NCBI GenBank assembly: GCA_002690875.1
Contig: NZGH01000006.1
Span: forward strand, 1-64,000
Source: Rickettsiales bacterium
GTDB lineage: Bacteria; Pseudomonadota; Alphaproteobacteria; TMED127
Reading direction: 5' to 3'
DNA: 64,000 nt
Shown here: positions 29,640 to 38,419 of the stretch, piece after piece
How positions within the stretch are numbered: position 1 is the stretch's first letter
Layout of the letters: each line of letters starts with the position of its first letter
Position numbers and translations under genes: made by a program
Notes under the pieces: model-generated
Told to the model about the DNA's origin: nothing
The model's database searches: none
Seen by the model: only the letters and a program-made list of their open reading frames with translations

Positions 29640-30548
29640 TCAAAGATCTTCCAAGTATTTAGAGATATCATGATTATTTTCGTTCATATAAACAGATTTC
29701 CTTCCAAATATGACAAGAGATTCTTTTTTTTCAATGGATGCTGGAAAACACTTAAACAGATATTTTGTATCCGAATCAATAAATATTTTATAGTTCAGAT
29801 TTTTACAATCTTCAGCGGTTCCATAAGGTAGACAAAAAAAATTATTTTTTTTTCCTATGAATTCTTCCAGACGCTTTTTTGCTAAAATAATTTCATGCTT
29901 TAAAAAATTTATACTAAATTTTTTAGAAAAAGACGGGTGTGAATAAGTATGACATGCAATGAATTGGTTGTTTTTGGAAATAGTTTTTAAATCATTTTTA
30001 GATAAAAAGATTTTCTCGAATAAGTGAGGAAATTTCTTATTGAGGTAATCATTTAATAACTCACTTATTTCTATGGCAATATTATGATCAAGTTCAACTT
30101 TGAAGAAATTTTTAATTTCTTTTATTTTTTCTTTTATATCTGTGTTTTGATTAAATTTTTTTATTATTCCAAATTTTTTTAAGAATTCTTTTAATAACTT
30201 TTCTGATTTTTTTAATCTTAGTAAAGCTAGAGAGTAATGAATAATTACTGGTGGGCAGGGATTATGATCTAAAAGACAAACCGGTATAAAAAATAAAGCT
30301 TTTAACTTAAACTCTAACAAGATAGGTAGAACTGTATCAATATGATCTTTAAGTCCGTCATCAAAAGTTAACAAAACATCTCCTTTTTGTGCTTTTGAAA
30401 TATCTTCAGGAGAAATTATATTAAAATTTTCTTTAAGAAATTTAATTTGTTTATAAAAATTTTCTTTTGTTGGACCAAGTATACTTTCTTGAATTTTTTT
30501 TTCACTATCCTTGATGTAATGATATGTCAGTATCTTTAAATTTTCCAT
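29640..30548 (-). CDS. Polysaccharide deacetylase family protein
   Basis: This 302-residue CE4-type NodB-homology protein has the TFDD motif at 61-64 and the second metal site at H200/H204 (HTYSHP), so the D-H-H triad is present. It probably removes an acetyl group from an amino sugar of the glycan. It has no clear signal peptide, so it may act on a cytoplasmic lipid-linked intermediate. It stands between a TylF-like methyltransferase upstream (starting at 31321) and the radical SAM gene downstream, on the same strand. Confidence 0.85.
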   Translation of the reverse strand: MENLKILTYHYIKDSEKKIQESILGPTKENFYKQIKFLKENFNIISPEDISKAQKGDVLLTFDDGLKDHIDTVLPILLEFKLKALFFIPVCLLDHNPCPPVIIHYSLALLRLKKSEKLLKEFLKKFGIIKKFNQNTDIKEKIKEIKNFFKVELDHNIAIEISELLNDYLNKKFPHLFEKIFLSKNDLKTISKNNQFIACHTYSHPSFSKKFSINFLKHEIILAKKRLEEFIGKKNNFFCLPYGTAEDCKNLNYKIFIDSDTKYLFKCFPASIEKKESLVIFGRKSVYMNENNHDISKYLEDL

Positions 30549-30604
30549 TTTTTCATAAATAAAAAAAAAATTTAGATCTTTGGTTTTATAATTTTTTGGT
30601 TTAT

Positions 30605-31321
30605 TTACTTTATCCTTAGTAAATAGGGTGACCCTCTAATACTTACTTTAAAATCAAAATTACTATTTTTTTTTAGAAACTCATTAATGGCTCTTCGCGC
30701 ACCTGGAAAACCTTCATTTTTAGATAATCTTTTATCAACAATGTAGTCGTCAATTACAACTATCCCACCAATTGAAACTTTTTTCCAGAGATTATTCAAA
30801 GGTGATAAAACCGAATCATATAAATCACCATCAAGATGAAGAATTGAGATTTTTTTTACCTTCAATTTCTCAGTTGTTTTATCAAAAAAGCCTTTTATTA
30901 TATTCATTTCTTTTGAATCTTTTGAATCTAATTCAGCTAATGAAATTATTTTCTTTAAAGATTTAACAGAATATTTAAATTGTTTATTTGGGCTTTCACT
31001 CCATTCCCCTTTTTTCGGGTTTCTACTGGATTTATCAAATTTATGAGGTGACGGAAAACCCTCGAAACTGTCAAGTGCGAAAACCTTTCGGGTAAACTTT
31101 GGGTTCATCATTTTTTTAAGTCTATTAATTGCTAAAATTGTAATCAAACTTCGTCCTCGTCCAACACCACACTCAACTATATCGCCTTTAATATCATCAA
31201 TAATTTCAAAAAAAGTCCACCAATAAATAACATTAAGGACATTACTGGAGTTAAAACAATGATAATAATCGTTCACATCCTGAGGATGTCGCGTCTGCTT
31301 GAATAATTCATGAATTTTCAT
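30605..31321 (-). CDS. TylF/MycF-type O-methyltransferase
   Basis: This 238-residue protein has the TylF signature order: DIVECGVGRGRSL near 47-59, FALDSFEGFP, then LHLDGDLYDSVLSPL and GIVVIDDY, where the Asp residues bind the Mg2+ that holds the sugar hydroxyls. TylF and MycF methylate a sugar hydroxyl of macrolides, and relatives methylate sugars in surface glycans. The target here is presumably a glycan hexose, inferred from context. It starts at an ATG and precedes the deacetylase by about 55 nt. Confidence 0.85.
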   Translation of the reverse strand: MKIHELFKQTRHPQDVNDYYHCFNSSNVLNVIYWWTFFEIIDDIKGDIVECGVGRGRSLITILAINRLKKMMNPKFTRKVFALDSFEGFPSPHKFDKSSRNPKKGEWSESPNKQFKYSVKSLKKIISLAELDSKDSKEMNIIKGFFDKTTEKLKVKKISILHLDGDLYDSVLSPLNNLWKKVSIGGIVVIDDYIVDKRLSKNEGFPGARRAINEFLKKNSNFDFKVSIRGSPYLLRIK

Positions 31322-31458
31322 AATATTAAATGATTTTTAGACTAAATTAATATTAGTTAGTTTTATCAAATTATTAAAAAATGAATTGATAATAGGATGA
31401 TACCATTAAATTTTTATTCAACATATTTATCATAATTATACAGTGGAATATATATATA

Positions 31459-32127
31459 TTAATTTTCTTTAGTGGCAAAACATAAAATAATTTTTTTACT
31501 TTTATCAACACAGCTTTCAAGTGAATAAAGCCATTTAATATTAAACTTGTTTAATGTAAGCATTTTTCTATAGTTGTGTTGGTAAAGACCAGATGATTTT
31601 TTAAATTCAAAGAGTTTTTTTCCTTCACTTTGATCAATTAAACTATTCGCTGCAAATATAAGATCACAATTATTATTATAAATTATTTTTAATAAATCCT
31701 TTAAATCATTTGGACTAAGATGACTAAAAACTAAATTAGAAAAAACTAAATTTACCATCTTAAGGTTACTTTTAAAATTATTCACTATTGTTAATTTTTT
31801 GTGTTTTTTTATTATTAAATTAACTTTAGATTTAATCTTTTTATTTTTGTAAATTGGATCGTAGCAGTAAATTTTATTTATTGATTTTGTTTTTGATAAT
31901 CTAATAGAGTTATCCAAAAACCCAGAGCCAAAATCTAAAATATTTTTATAATGATTAATTTCGTTCATTTCAGTTAAGATATAATGATATGGTTGCTGGT
32001 TAGGAGATTTTTTATTTTTTAAAATTAGATTTAAAGAAGTTAAAATTTTTTTTTCTGAGTTTTTAAGAATAACTTTTTTATGTTTACCAAAAAGATTCCT
32101 AATTTTATCAGATATCATTCTAATCAT
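31459..32127 (-). CDS. SAM-dependent methyltransferase-like protein
   Basis: The protein of about 222 residues has motif I DFGSGF near 65-70 and a YDPI acidic strand, then LVFSHLSP. This is the layout of class I methyltransferases, with the GxGxG loop reduced to GSG. I start it at the ATG at 32127; an in-frame TTG at 32166 would overlap the upstream zinc-ribbon methyltransferase by 17 nt. The pair at 31459 and 32150 is likely co-transcribed. The substrate is unknown. Confidence 0.65.
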   Translation of the reverse strand: MIRMISDKIRNLFGKHKKVILKNSEKKILTSLNLILKNKKSPNQQPYHYILTEMNEINHYKNILDFGSGFLDNSIRLSKTKSINKIYCYDPIYKNKKIKSKVNLIIKKHKKLTIVNNFKSNLKMVNLVFSNLVFSHLSPNDLKDLLKIIYNNNCDLIFAANSLIDQSEGKKLFEFKKSSGLYQHNYRKMLTLNKFNIKWLYSLESCVDKSKKIILCFATKEN

Positions 32128-32149
32128 TGAAAAATTTAATTTTAGTTTT

Positions 32150-33148
32150 TTAGTTTTTTTGTGCAATAACTCTAAGTCTTAGTCCCAAATTATTTTTAAG
32201 TATCATTTTTTCAAGATTGTGTGTTTTCTTTTTAAAAAAATTTCGTATTTCATTTGGAATATATTCCATTGAATTAATGTCAATATATGGATCATAAAAT
32301 TGTAAGTATCTTCCAATGTTTGGGATCCCAGTAAGAACGGTATCATGAAGTAAGATTTTAAAATTTAGTTGTTTAAGAAAATAGTTTAATGATTCCATTG
32401 AAAAAAAGATCATATGCTCTTTTCCATCAAATGTAACTGATTTATCTCTTAGAATCATATTATATAGGCTGTACATATTTGGAACTATTAATGATATCAA
32501 ACCTTTATTTTTAAGTAATTCTCTACATCTCACCATAGATTCTAAAGGGTTGGTAAGATGCTCAAAAACACCTAACGCTGTAATAATATCAAAAGAATTT
32601 TTTTTTAGATTTTTAGAAAAAATGTTTTCTTGAAAAACATTAATATTATTTTTAATACAAAAATCATATCCAACTTTGCTAAGTTCTAAGCCGTGAGTAT
32701 TGAAGTTATTTTTTTTGGCAACTTCAAGAAACTGACCAATCCCACATCCAATATCAAGTAAACTGCCTTTTTTCTTATAATTTTTTATTTTTTTTATTAA
32801 GTCATTATAATAATCAGACCTCCACTTAGACTTTCTTTCTTTCAACATAATACTGTGCCACATATCAGTGGTTTTCTCTGCTTTAGATTTTTTACCAGAA
32901 TAAAAATTTTCAACTAATTCATTTTTTACTTGTGGGTTGGTGTAAACTAATCCGCATTTTTTGCACCTGACGAATGTATATCCTCTTTTTACAAAAATTT
33001 TTTCATACTTTTTCGTTTTACAGGATGGACAAGAAATTATTCTCGAAAACTTTTTTGACAGAAGACCTGTTTTTGGATCAATTAATCTTTTCAATTCTCG
33101 TTCTTGCTGCGCAAAATAACTTATTCTTAATCTATCAACTTGACTCAT
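32150..33148 (-). CDS. Zinc-ribbon plus SAM methyltransferase protein, paralog of 18176-19168
   Basis: This 332-residue protein has four Cys at C40, C43, C62, C65 (zinc ribbon) and methyltransferase motif I LDIGCGIG near 131-138, then GVFEHLTNP. The C-terminal region has a DGKEHMIFFSMESL segment matching SGEQHINFFSIQNL of the protein at 18176. The two are therefore paralogs with the same domain order and similar length. A sugar C- or O-methyltransferase role is likely. Its ATG overlaps the stop of the ABC transporter by 4 nt. Confidence 0.8.
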   Translation of the reverse strand: MSQVDRLRISYFAQQERELKRLIDPKTGLLSKKFSRIISCPSCKTKKYEKIFVKRGYTFVRCKKCGLVYTNPQVKNELVENFYSGKKSKAEKTTDMWHSIMLKERKSKWRSDYYNDLIKKIKNYKKKGSLLDIGCGIGQFLEVAKKNNFNTHGLELSKVGYDFCIKNNINVFQENIFSKNLKKNSFDIITALGVFEHLTNPLESMVRCRELLKNKGLISLIVPNMYSLYNMILRDKSVTFDGKEHMIFFSMESLNYFLKQLNFKILLHDTVLTGIPNIGRYLQFYDPYIDINSMEYIPNEIRNFFKKKTHNLEKMILKNNLGLRLRVIAQKN

Positions 33149-34836
33149 TTAATTATTTTACCATCTTTCATAAAAATAGAAATATCAGAATAATCTAGGA
33201 CATTTTGGCTATGAGAAATTAATAATATGATTTTATTTGATTTAATTCTTTTTAAAAGACTTAAAATATTATTTTCACTTTTTTTATCAATTGCATTGGT
33301 CGATTCATCGAAAATTATGACATCACTTTTTTTTAATAGAGCTCTTATTATTGATAATCTTTGGATCTGGCCTCCGCTTAAATTAGTATTATCCTCATTA
33401 ATCATATAATCGTAATTAAGATTAAGGCTCTCAAAAATACTCAATGCGTTAACTTCCTTTAACTTTTTTTTTAAAGTTACTAAGGATGGGTTCCTTGCTC
33501 CTAGTTGAAGGTTTTCAAGTATAGTGGAGTTAAAAAAGAACGATTTTTGAGGTATATATGAGACTGATATTTTTTCTTTATAATAGTTAATTTCTCTATT
33601 ATCAATTTTTATACTACCTTGATTTGCCTGGGCTAAACCAGATAATATTTCAACTAATGTCGATTTTCCTGATCCATTCTCTCCTTTCAAACCATAGATT
33701 TTATTTTTTTTTAAAACTAAGTTTATTGGACCGAGTTTAAAATTTTTATTTTTGTTATAAGAAAATTTGATATTTTTTAATTCAATTGTATCCTTTAATC
33801 TAAAGATTTTTTTTACATCGAAGTTTTTTAGTTCTAAGTGATCTTTAATAAGATCATAGGCTTTACTATTAAACTGTATGGCAAAAAGTGATTTTAAAAA
33901 ATTGTCTACTCTAGGTGTAAGACGATAAAATACTACTGCAAGAAAAATCAGTTCTTCAATAAGGTTCTTATTATTAAAATTTGTGTCAATTTGAAAAATC
34001 ACAAATAAGACTAAAAAAATTATTAATGTAACTTCTAATATTTGCTTAGGAAAAATATTAATAATTCGAAATTTAATAATAATATTTTTTATACGCACAT
34101 TATTTTTGTAAATATCTTTGACAACAAAGGACAAGTAGTCATAAATTTTTATTTCTTTGATTGATTTTAGTGTTTGTTGTAACAATGAGAAAAATTTATT
34201 AATTTCAAGTACTCTTTTTGTACCAATATTTTTTATTTTTTTTTTAAAAATTATGAAGAAAAAGAGATAACTAACGATTGATAAACTTATAATTAATATT
34301 GAATAAGAAGATGAATTAAATATTAAAAAGGTAGAAAGAACTAAAATAATTATTAGTTCTGAAAAGATTGTAATGAGGTTATTTACTGTGCCATGAACTA
34401 AAGTACTTAAATGATTATATAAAACACTAAATAGACTACTACTTTTATTAGAACCTAAAAAAATTGAGTCTTGATTAATGTAGTTTTTTAGTAATTTTTT
34501 TCTTAAGTCTGCTTCTAAAGAAATTAAAAAATTGTTATTTATATATTCTTGAACTATAACAAAAGAGTTTCTAAAGAGTATTATAATAATTGTACAAATT
34601 CCTAAAAGATAAATTACTTGATTATAATTCAGGTTATCTAGTTTAAAAAAGTTTAAGTATTTTATAATGTTATCTATATTTCCTGAAGAAACTGTATTTA
34701 GGAAAAAGAAAATAGAGCTTATCCCAATTATTTCTATTATGGAAAAAATCAGAAAAAAAATTACTATGAGAAGAACTTTCAATTTAAAGTTCTTATCTAG
34801 TATAGAGAGTACTTCTTTGCTAATATTGAGGAGCAT
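33145..34836 (-). CDS. ABC exporter half-transporter, PglK/MsbA type
   Basis: This 563-residue fused protein has about six transmembrane helices (residues 15-330) and a nucleotide-binding domain with Walker A GENGSGKST (385-393), the signature LSGGQ (486-490), and Walker B ending D510-E511. It works as a homodimer to move a lipid-linked substrate from the inner to the outer leaflet. In a glycan island without a visible Wzx flippase it may be the glycolipid flippase, as PglK is; this is inference. It overlaps the methyltransferase gene by 4 nt downstream and a dehydrogenase gene by 17 nt upstream. Confidence 0.88.
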   Translation of the reverse strand: MLLNISKEVLSILDKNFKLKVLLIVIFFLIFSIIEIIGISSIFFFLNTVSSGNIDNIIKYLNFFKLDNLNYNQVIYLLGICTIIIILFRNSFVIVQEYINNNFLISLEADLRKKLLKNYINQDSIFLGSNKSSSLFSVLYNHLSTLVHGTVNNLITIFSELIIILVLSTFLIFNSSSYSILIISLSIVSYLFFFIIFKKKIKNIGTKRVLEINKFFSLLQQTLKSIKEIKIYDYLSFVVKDIYKNNVRIKNIIIKFRIINIFPKQILEVTLIIFLVLFVIFQIDTNFNNKNLIEELIFLAVVFYRLTPRVDNFLKSLFAIQFNSKAYDLIKDHLELKNFDVKKIFRLKDTIELKNIKFSYNKNKNFKLGPINLVLKKNKIYGLKGENGSGKSTLVEILSGLAQANQGSIKIDNREINYYKEKISVSYIPQKSFFFNSTILENLQLGARNPSLVTLKKKLKEVNALSIFESLNLNYDYMINEDNTNLSGGQIQRLSIIRALLKKSDVIIFDESTNAIDKKSENNILSLLKRIKSNKIILLISHSQNVLDYSDISIFMKDGKIIK

Positions 34837-35776
34837 TAATTTGGTCTAATAAAATTTCTACAACATGCTGATGAGTTTTGTTAATAGATTCATTGGTATA
34901 TCCACCAATGTGTGGAGTAATTAATAAGTTATCGTTTTCGCAAGCATAATTTATTATGTTTTGGTTTATAACATTACCATATTCAAAATTTATAACATCT
35001 AAAGCTGCACCTGCAATTTTTTTATTTTTTAATATTTCAATGAGTGCATGTTCATCAATTAGATCACCACGTGAGGTATTAATAAGAAAACTATTTTTTT
35101 TAAGATTTATAAGAACCTTTTTAGATATTATTTTTTTATTTTTTTCATTACTAGGTATATGTATTGTAAATATGTCAGATATTTTTGCTAACTCCTGAAG
35201 ACTTTTTACTTGAGTTGAATTTTTGAAACTAGCTTTTACATATGGGTCATAAAAGTAGGTTTTCATTCCAAAGGCATTCCCAATCTTTTTTACAATTCTT
35301 CCAATTCTTCCATAACCAACAATTCCAAGATTTTTATCAAAAAGTTCACTACCCAAAAACTTTTTTCTATTCCAGTTTTTCCTTTTAACATCGTTATTCG
35401 CTAAAGAAATTTTTCTTACGAGATTTAAGATTAAAGCAAAAGTATGTTCGGCTGTCGCTGGTATATTTTTTAAAAAAGAAGTTTTACCCTTTAAAGAAAT
35501 AACTTTTATTTTTTTTTTTTGAAGATAATTAATATTAAGATGATTTAGTCCAGTGGTAGGAGAAAGAATAAACTCTAGTTTTCTTGCTTGATTAATAATT
35601 TGTATGTCAATTTTAATTGATAAGCCAATTATAATAATATTATATGAGGCAATCACTTTCTTGAGACTTTCATAATCTAGATTTAAGAAGTCGGTCTTTC
35701 CAAGTTTTCTAATTTTTTTTTTTGTTTCCTCAGATAAATTTTCAGACTCTGTGACTAATACTTTATTTTTTTTCAT
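34820..35776 (-). CDS. D-2-hydroxyacid dehydrogenase (SerA-like)
   Basis: This 318-residue NAD-dependent dehydrogenase has the GYGRIGR nucleotide motif at 154-160, a TSRGDLIDE segment with the catalytic Arg, and the catalytic His in PHIGG near residue 295. It reduces or oxidises a 2-hydroxy or 2-oxo acid such as D-3-phosphoglycerate. In glycan clusters such genes can supply glycerate or a hydroxyacid substituent. It overlaps the NeuA-like gene upstream by 14 nt and belongs to the nonulosonic acid run. The substrate is not predictable. Confidence 0.85.
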   Translation of the reverse strand: MKKNKVLVTESENLSEETKKKIRKLGKTDFLNLDYESLKKVIASYNIIIIGLSIKIDIQIINQARKLEFILSPTTGLNHLNINYLQKKKIKVISLKGKTSFLKNIPATAEHTFALILNLVRKISLANNDVKRKNWNRKKFLGSELFDKNLGIVGYGRIGRIVKKIGNAFGMKTYFYDPYVKASFKNSTQVKSLQELAKISDIFTIHIPSNEKNKKIISKKVLINLKKNSFLINTSRGDLIDEHALIEILKNKKIAGAALDVINFEYGNVINQNIINYACENDNLLITPHIGGYTNESINKTHQHVVEILLDQINAPQY

Positions 35777-36443
35777 TTAAAAAACTCTCTGCAACTAACC
35801 AATCGAATTTATTATTAATATTTATAAAGAAATTTTCATTAATAATTAGTGCTTTAGCTTTTTTCCCAAAAAAAGAATTCTGTTTGATTAACACTTCTGT
35901 TCTAAATGAATAAAGATATCCATCGCGTTGATATGCTGGTGGTAGCTTTGATACTCCAACATTCTCGATTTCTTCCTCACAATAGTTTAGCACTTTTCCA
36001 TTTCTGATTTTTTTTATTCTGTTTGGATGAAAAAAATCAACTTTTCTATATGTAGTTACAGAGTCACACTCAGTTTCCTGAAAAATATTTAGTGCATCAT
36101 TAATTAAATTTTTTGGTCTAAATGGGCATGTTGGTTGAAGTAAAAAAATTCTTTCGATATTTTCATTTTTATTTAAACTTTGAACAACATGCTTCACCAC
36201 ATCAAATGTTGTTGACTCATCTCCTGCTAATTCCATAGGTCTCTTTATTGTTTCAACATTAAAGTTTTTGGAAAAATTTATAATTTCATCACAGTCCGAC
36301 GAAATTATAACTTTATCTAAATTAGATGATAAAGCATTTTCTATGCTATATTGAATTAATGGTTGATTTCCTAAAACCTTAAGATTTTTTTTTTTAATCC
36401 TTTTGGAACCTTTTCTAGCTGGAATTAAACCTATGTTAATCAC
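35763..36443 (-). CDS. Acylneuraminate cytidylyltransferase (NeuA/LegF/PseF-like)
   Basis: This 226-residue enzyme activates a nonulosonic acid with CTP to give a CMP-sugar. The N-terminal IPARKGSKRIKKKNL segment is the CTP-binding signature of the family, and QPTCPFR near 104-110 matches its conserved QPTSP block. The start is a GTG at 36443, 8 nt inside the methyltransferase gene. With the NeuC-like and NeuB-like genes upstream it forms a CMP-nonulosonate pathway. Confidence 0.9.
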   Translation of the reverse strand: MINIGLIPARKGSKRIKKKNLKVLGNQPLIQYSIENALSSNLDKVIISSDCDEIINFSKNFNVETIKRPMELAGDESTTFDVVKHVVQSLNKNENIERIFLLQPTCPFRPKNLINDALNIFQETECDSVTTYRKVDFFHPNRIKKIRNGKVLNYCEEEIENVGVSKLPPAYQRDGYLYSFRTEVLIKQNSFFGKKAKALIINENFFININNKFDWLVAESFLNEKK

Positions 36444-37263
36444 TTTTTTGACCCCAGACTAAAAAGGCTTGGCCAAACTTTTCTTCACAAAGCCAAGGAT
36501 TACTGGTATTAAAAAACTTTCTAATTTTTAATGCTACTACAAAAATATTTGTCAAAAAAAACTCAATAAATTTATTATTAAGTGAAAAAGGAAAGTCAAT
36601 TGAATGTGAAATCATTGGAAGTGGATATATTCCTGAAGCTTTCAAATTATATACTCTAAGGTCTCGAAGAATTCTTTCGTATTCTTTAATTGAGCTGTTT
36701 GATCTGTATACCTGAGGTTTTGGTTTGTTTTCTTTTGGTTTTTTTAGAATCTTAAGAAATGAATTTAACCAATGCCAATTTTTTTGAACATTTGGAATAT
36801 TGTCAGGAACAACATACATAAGAAACAAACCGTCTTTTTCTAATAAATTAATTTGTGATTTTATTGCTTTTTTAAGTTCTGGTATGTGCTCTAATAAACC
36901 TATCGAAAAACAAACATTAAATTTTTCTTTTAACTTTATATCAACAGCATCAGAAATACAAAAATTTGCTTTAAGGTTTCTTTCCAAAAAAATTTTCTTA
37001 GCTACTTTGATCACAGTTGGAGAGTTGTCAAGAAGTGTACAATTCCATCCATCATTAGCAAAATATAACGACATATTCCCTCTCCCACAACCAAGTTCTA
37101 TACATTTATTTTTTTTTATACCAAGATCATCTATTATCCTCTTGAAGGTTAACCAGTTGTTAAGGAAAGATAACTGAACTTGATTTTTTGGTTTACCTGC
37201 TGTCCAATGAACATAAGAAGTTTCTTTTCTGTCAGCACTCCACCATTTTACTTTTTTATTCAT
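36436..37263 (-). CDS. SAM-dependent methyltransferase (class I)
   Basis: This 275-residue protein has motif I ELGCGRG at 56-62, then TLLDNS and IGLLEHIPE, the methyltransferase order of Methyltransf_25/11 proteins. It lies inside the nonulosonic acid run, overlapping the NeuC-like gene by 8 nt and the NeuA gene by 8 nt, so it may methylate a nonulosonic acid or an intermediate; O-methylated nonulosonic acids are known in bacteria. The role is inferred from position only. Confidence 0.82.
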   Translation of the reverse strand: MNKKVKWWSADRKETSYVHWTAGKPKNQVQLSFLNNWLTFKRIIDDLGIKKNKCIELGCGRGNMSLYFANDGWNCTLLDNSPTVIKVAKKIFLERNLKANFCISDAVDIKLKEKFNVCFSIGLLEHIPELKKAIKSQINLLEKDGLFLMYVVPDNIPNVQKNWHWLNSFLKILKKPKENKPKPQVYRSNSSIKEYERILRDLRVYNLKASGIYPLPMISHSIDFPFSLNNKFIEFFLTNIFVVALKIRKFFNTSNPWLCEEKFGQAFLVWGQKSD

Positions 37264-38419
37264 TTTTTAAATAAAATAACGATTTGTTAATATTTAGATC
37301 AGCAGTAACCAAAATATTATGAATTTTAACAGCTGCATTTCCGTCTCCATAAAGTTTTGATTTTTTATAGATCCCATGTTTGATTTGTTTTAAGATTGCC
37401 TTTTTAATTTTCTCTATATTATGCGGAACATTGATAATATTTTCTCCGAATTCTCTATCAATTTGTCTATTTCCAATATTTATTGCAGGTAAGCCCAAGA
37501 ATGCACCTTCTCTTATTGCAGAACTTGAATTGCCTATAAGACATTTGGAGTTAAAAATTACTTTATGGTATGCATCTACTGGTAAGTGTCTTAATAATCT
37601 TAAAGGAAAATTAGGGTTATTCTCTCTAAAAACTCTAATTGCCTTAGAAGTTTGATCATTCCCTGCATCCGCATTAGGCCACAAAATAATCGTAGCCATA
37701 TTCAGCATTTTGATAGCTTCCAAAGTTATTTTCATTTGAGTTCCTGCCTCTTCATATTCGGTAGTAACTGGATGTTGTAGTAGTACAATATATTCTTTTT
37801 TTAAGTCGATAAATTTTCCAGTCCCACCATATTTTTTCCAAAAATTAGTTGGAATATTTAAACTCTTTTCTATTAAATCAAGTGATGGACAGCCAGTATT
37901 CCAAACTTTGTTTTTGTTTTCACCCATTTTAATAATGAATTCTTTTGATCTTTCAGTTGATGGAAAGTGAAGGTTAGCCAACTTTGTAATTGAATGTCTT
38001 ACACTTTCATCAATTGATCCTGTAGATTCACCTCCTTGAGTATGGGCAAGACAAATATTCATATATCTTGCTGTGATCGCAGTAGCTAATGTTTCATATC
38101 TATCAGCTATAGTTAAAACAATGTCTGGTTTAATATTATTAAAAATGGTTGAAAGTTCAATCATGGCAAGACCAGTTGATTTTACCATGGCTTCAGGTGT
38201 TTCTCCCTCTAAAAGGCATTGCATTGTTGCAACAGGTTTAAATCCGTCTTTTTTTATAATATCGACTACTTTTCCAAATCTGTATAAAAGAGCAGAGGCT
38301 CCAACTATAAGTTGCAGTTCTAATTTTTTACTTTTTTTTATTTCGAGGAGTAAAGACTTTATTCTAGCATAGTTTGCTCTGCTATTAACAATAACACAAA
38401 TTTTTCTAAGCTTACTCAT
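37256..38419 (-). CDS. UDP-N-acetylglucosamine 2-epimerase, hydrolysing (NeuC/LegG-like)
   Basis: This is a GT-B-like epimerase of about 387 residues. It has an N-terminal NSRANYARIKSLL segment, the THLNL-type block HTQGGESTGSIDES with its catalytic Glu/Asp set, and the C-terminal GNSSSAIREG loop. It converts a UDP-HexNAc to free ManNAc or a 6-deoxy analogue, the first committed step to sialic or legionaminic acid. The ATG at 38419 is chosen over a TTG at 38425. It overlaps the following NeuB gene by 8 nt and feeds it. Confidence 0.9.
   Translation of the reverse strand: MSKLRKICVIVNSRANYARIKSLLLEIKKSKKLELQLIVGASALLYRFGKVVDIIKKDGFKPVATMQCLLEGETPEAMVKSTGLAMIELSTIFNNIKPDIVLTIADRYETLATAITARYMNICLAHTQGGESTGSIDESVRHSITKLANLHFPSTERSKEFIIKMGENKNKVWNTGCPSLDLIEKSLNIPTNFWKKYGGTGKFIDLKKEYIVLLQHPVTTEYEEAGTQMKITLEAIKMLNMATIILWPNADAGNDQTSKAIRVFRENNPNFPLRLLRHLPVDAYHKVIFNSKCLIGNSSSAIREGAFLGLPAINIGNRQIDREFGENIINVPHNIEKIKKAILKQIKHGIYKKSKLYGDGNAAVKIHNILVTADLNINKSLFYLKNE

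Noticed and set aside
30772..30966. 64-residue plus-strand ORF inside the TylF-like gene
   Set aside because: It is an antisense shadow with no recognisable motif; the minus-strand TylF signature is clear.
36800..37177. 125-residue plus-strand ORF inside the methyltransferase gene
   Set aside because: It is antisense to a protein with a clear methyltransferase motif I, so it is an overlap shadow.
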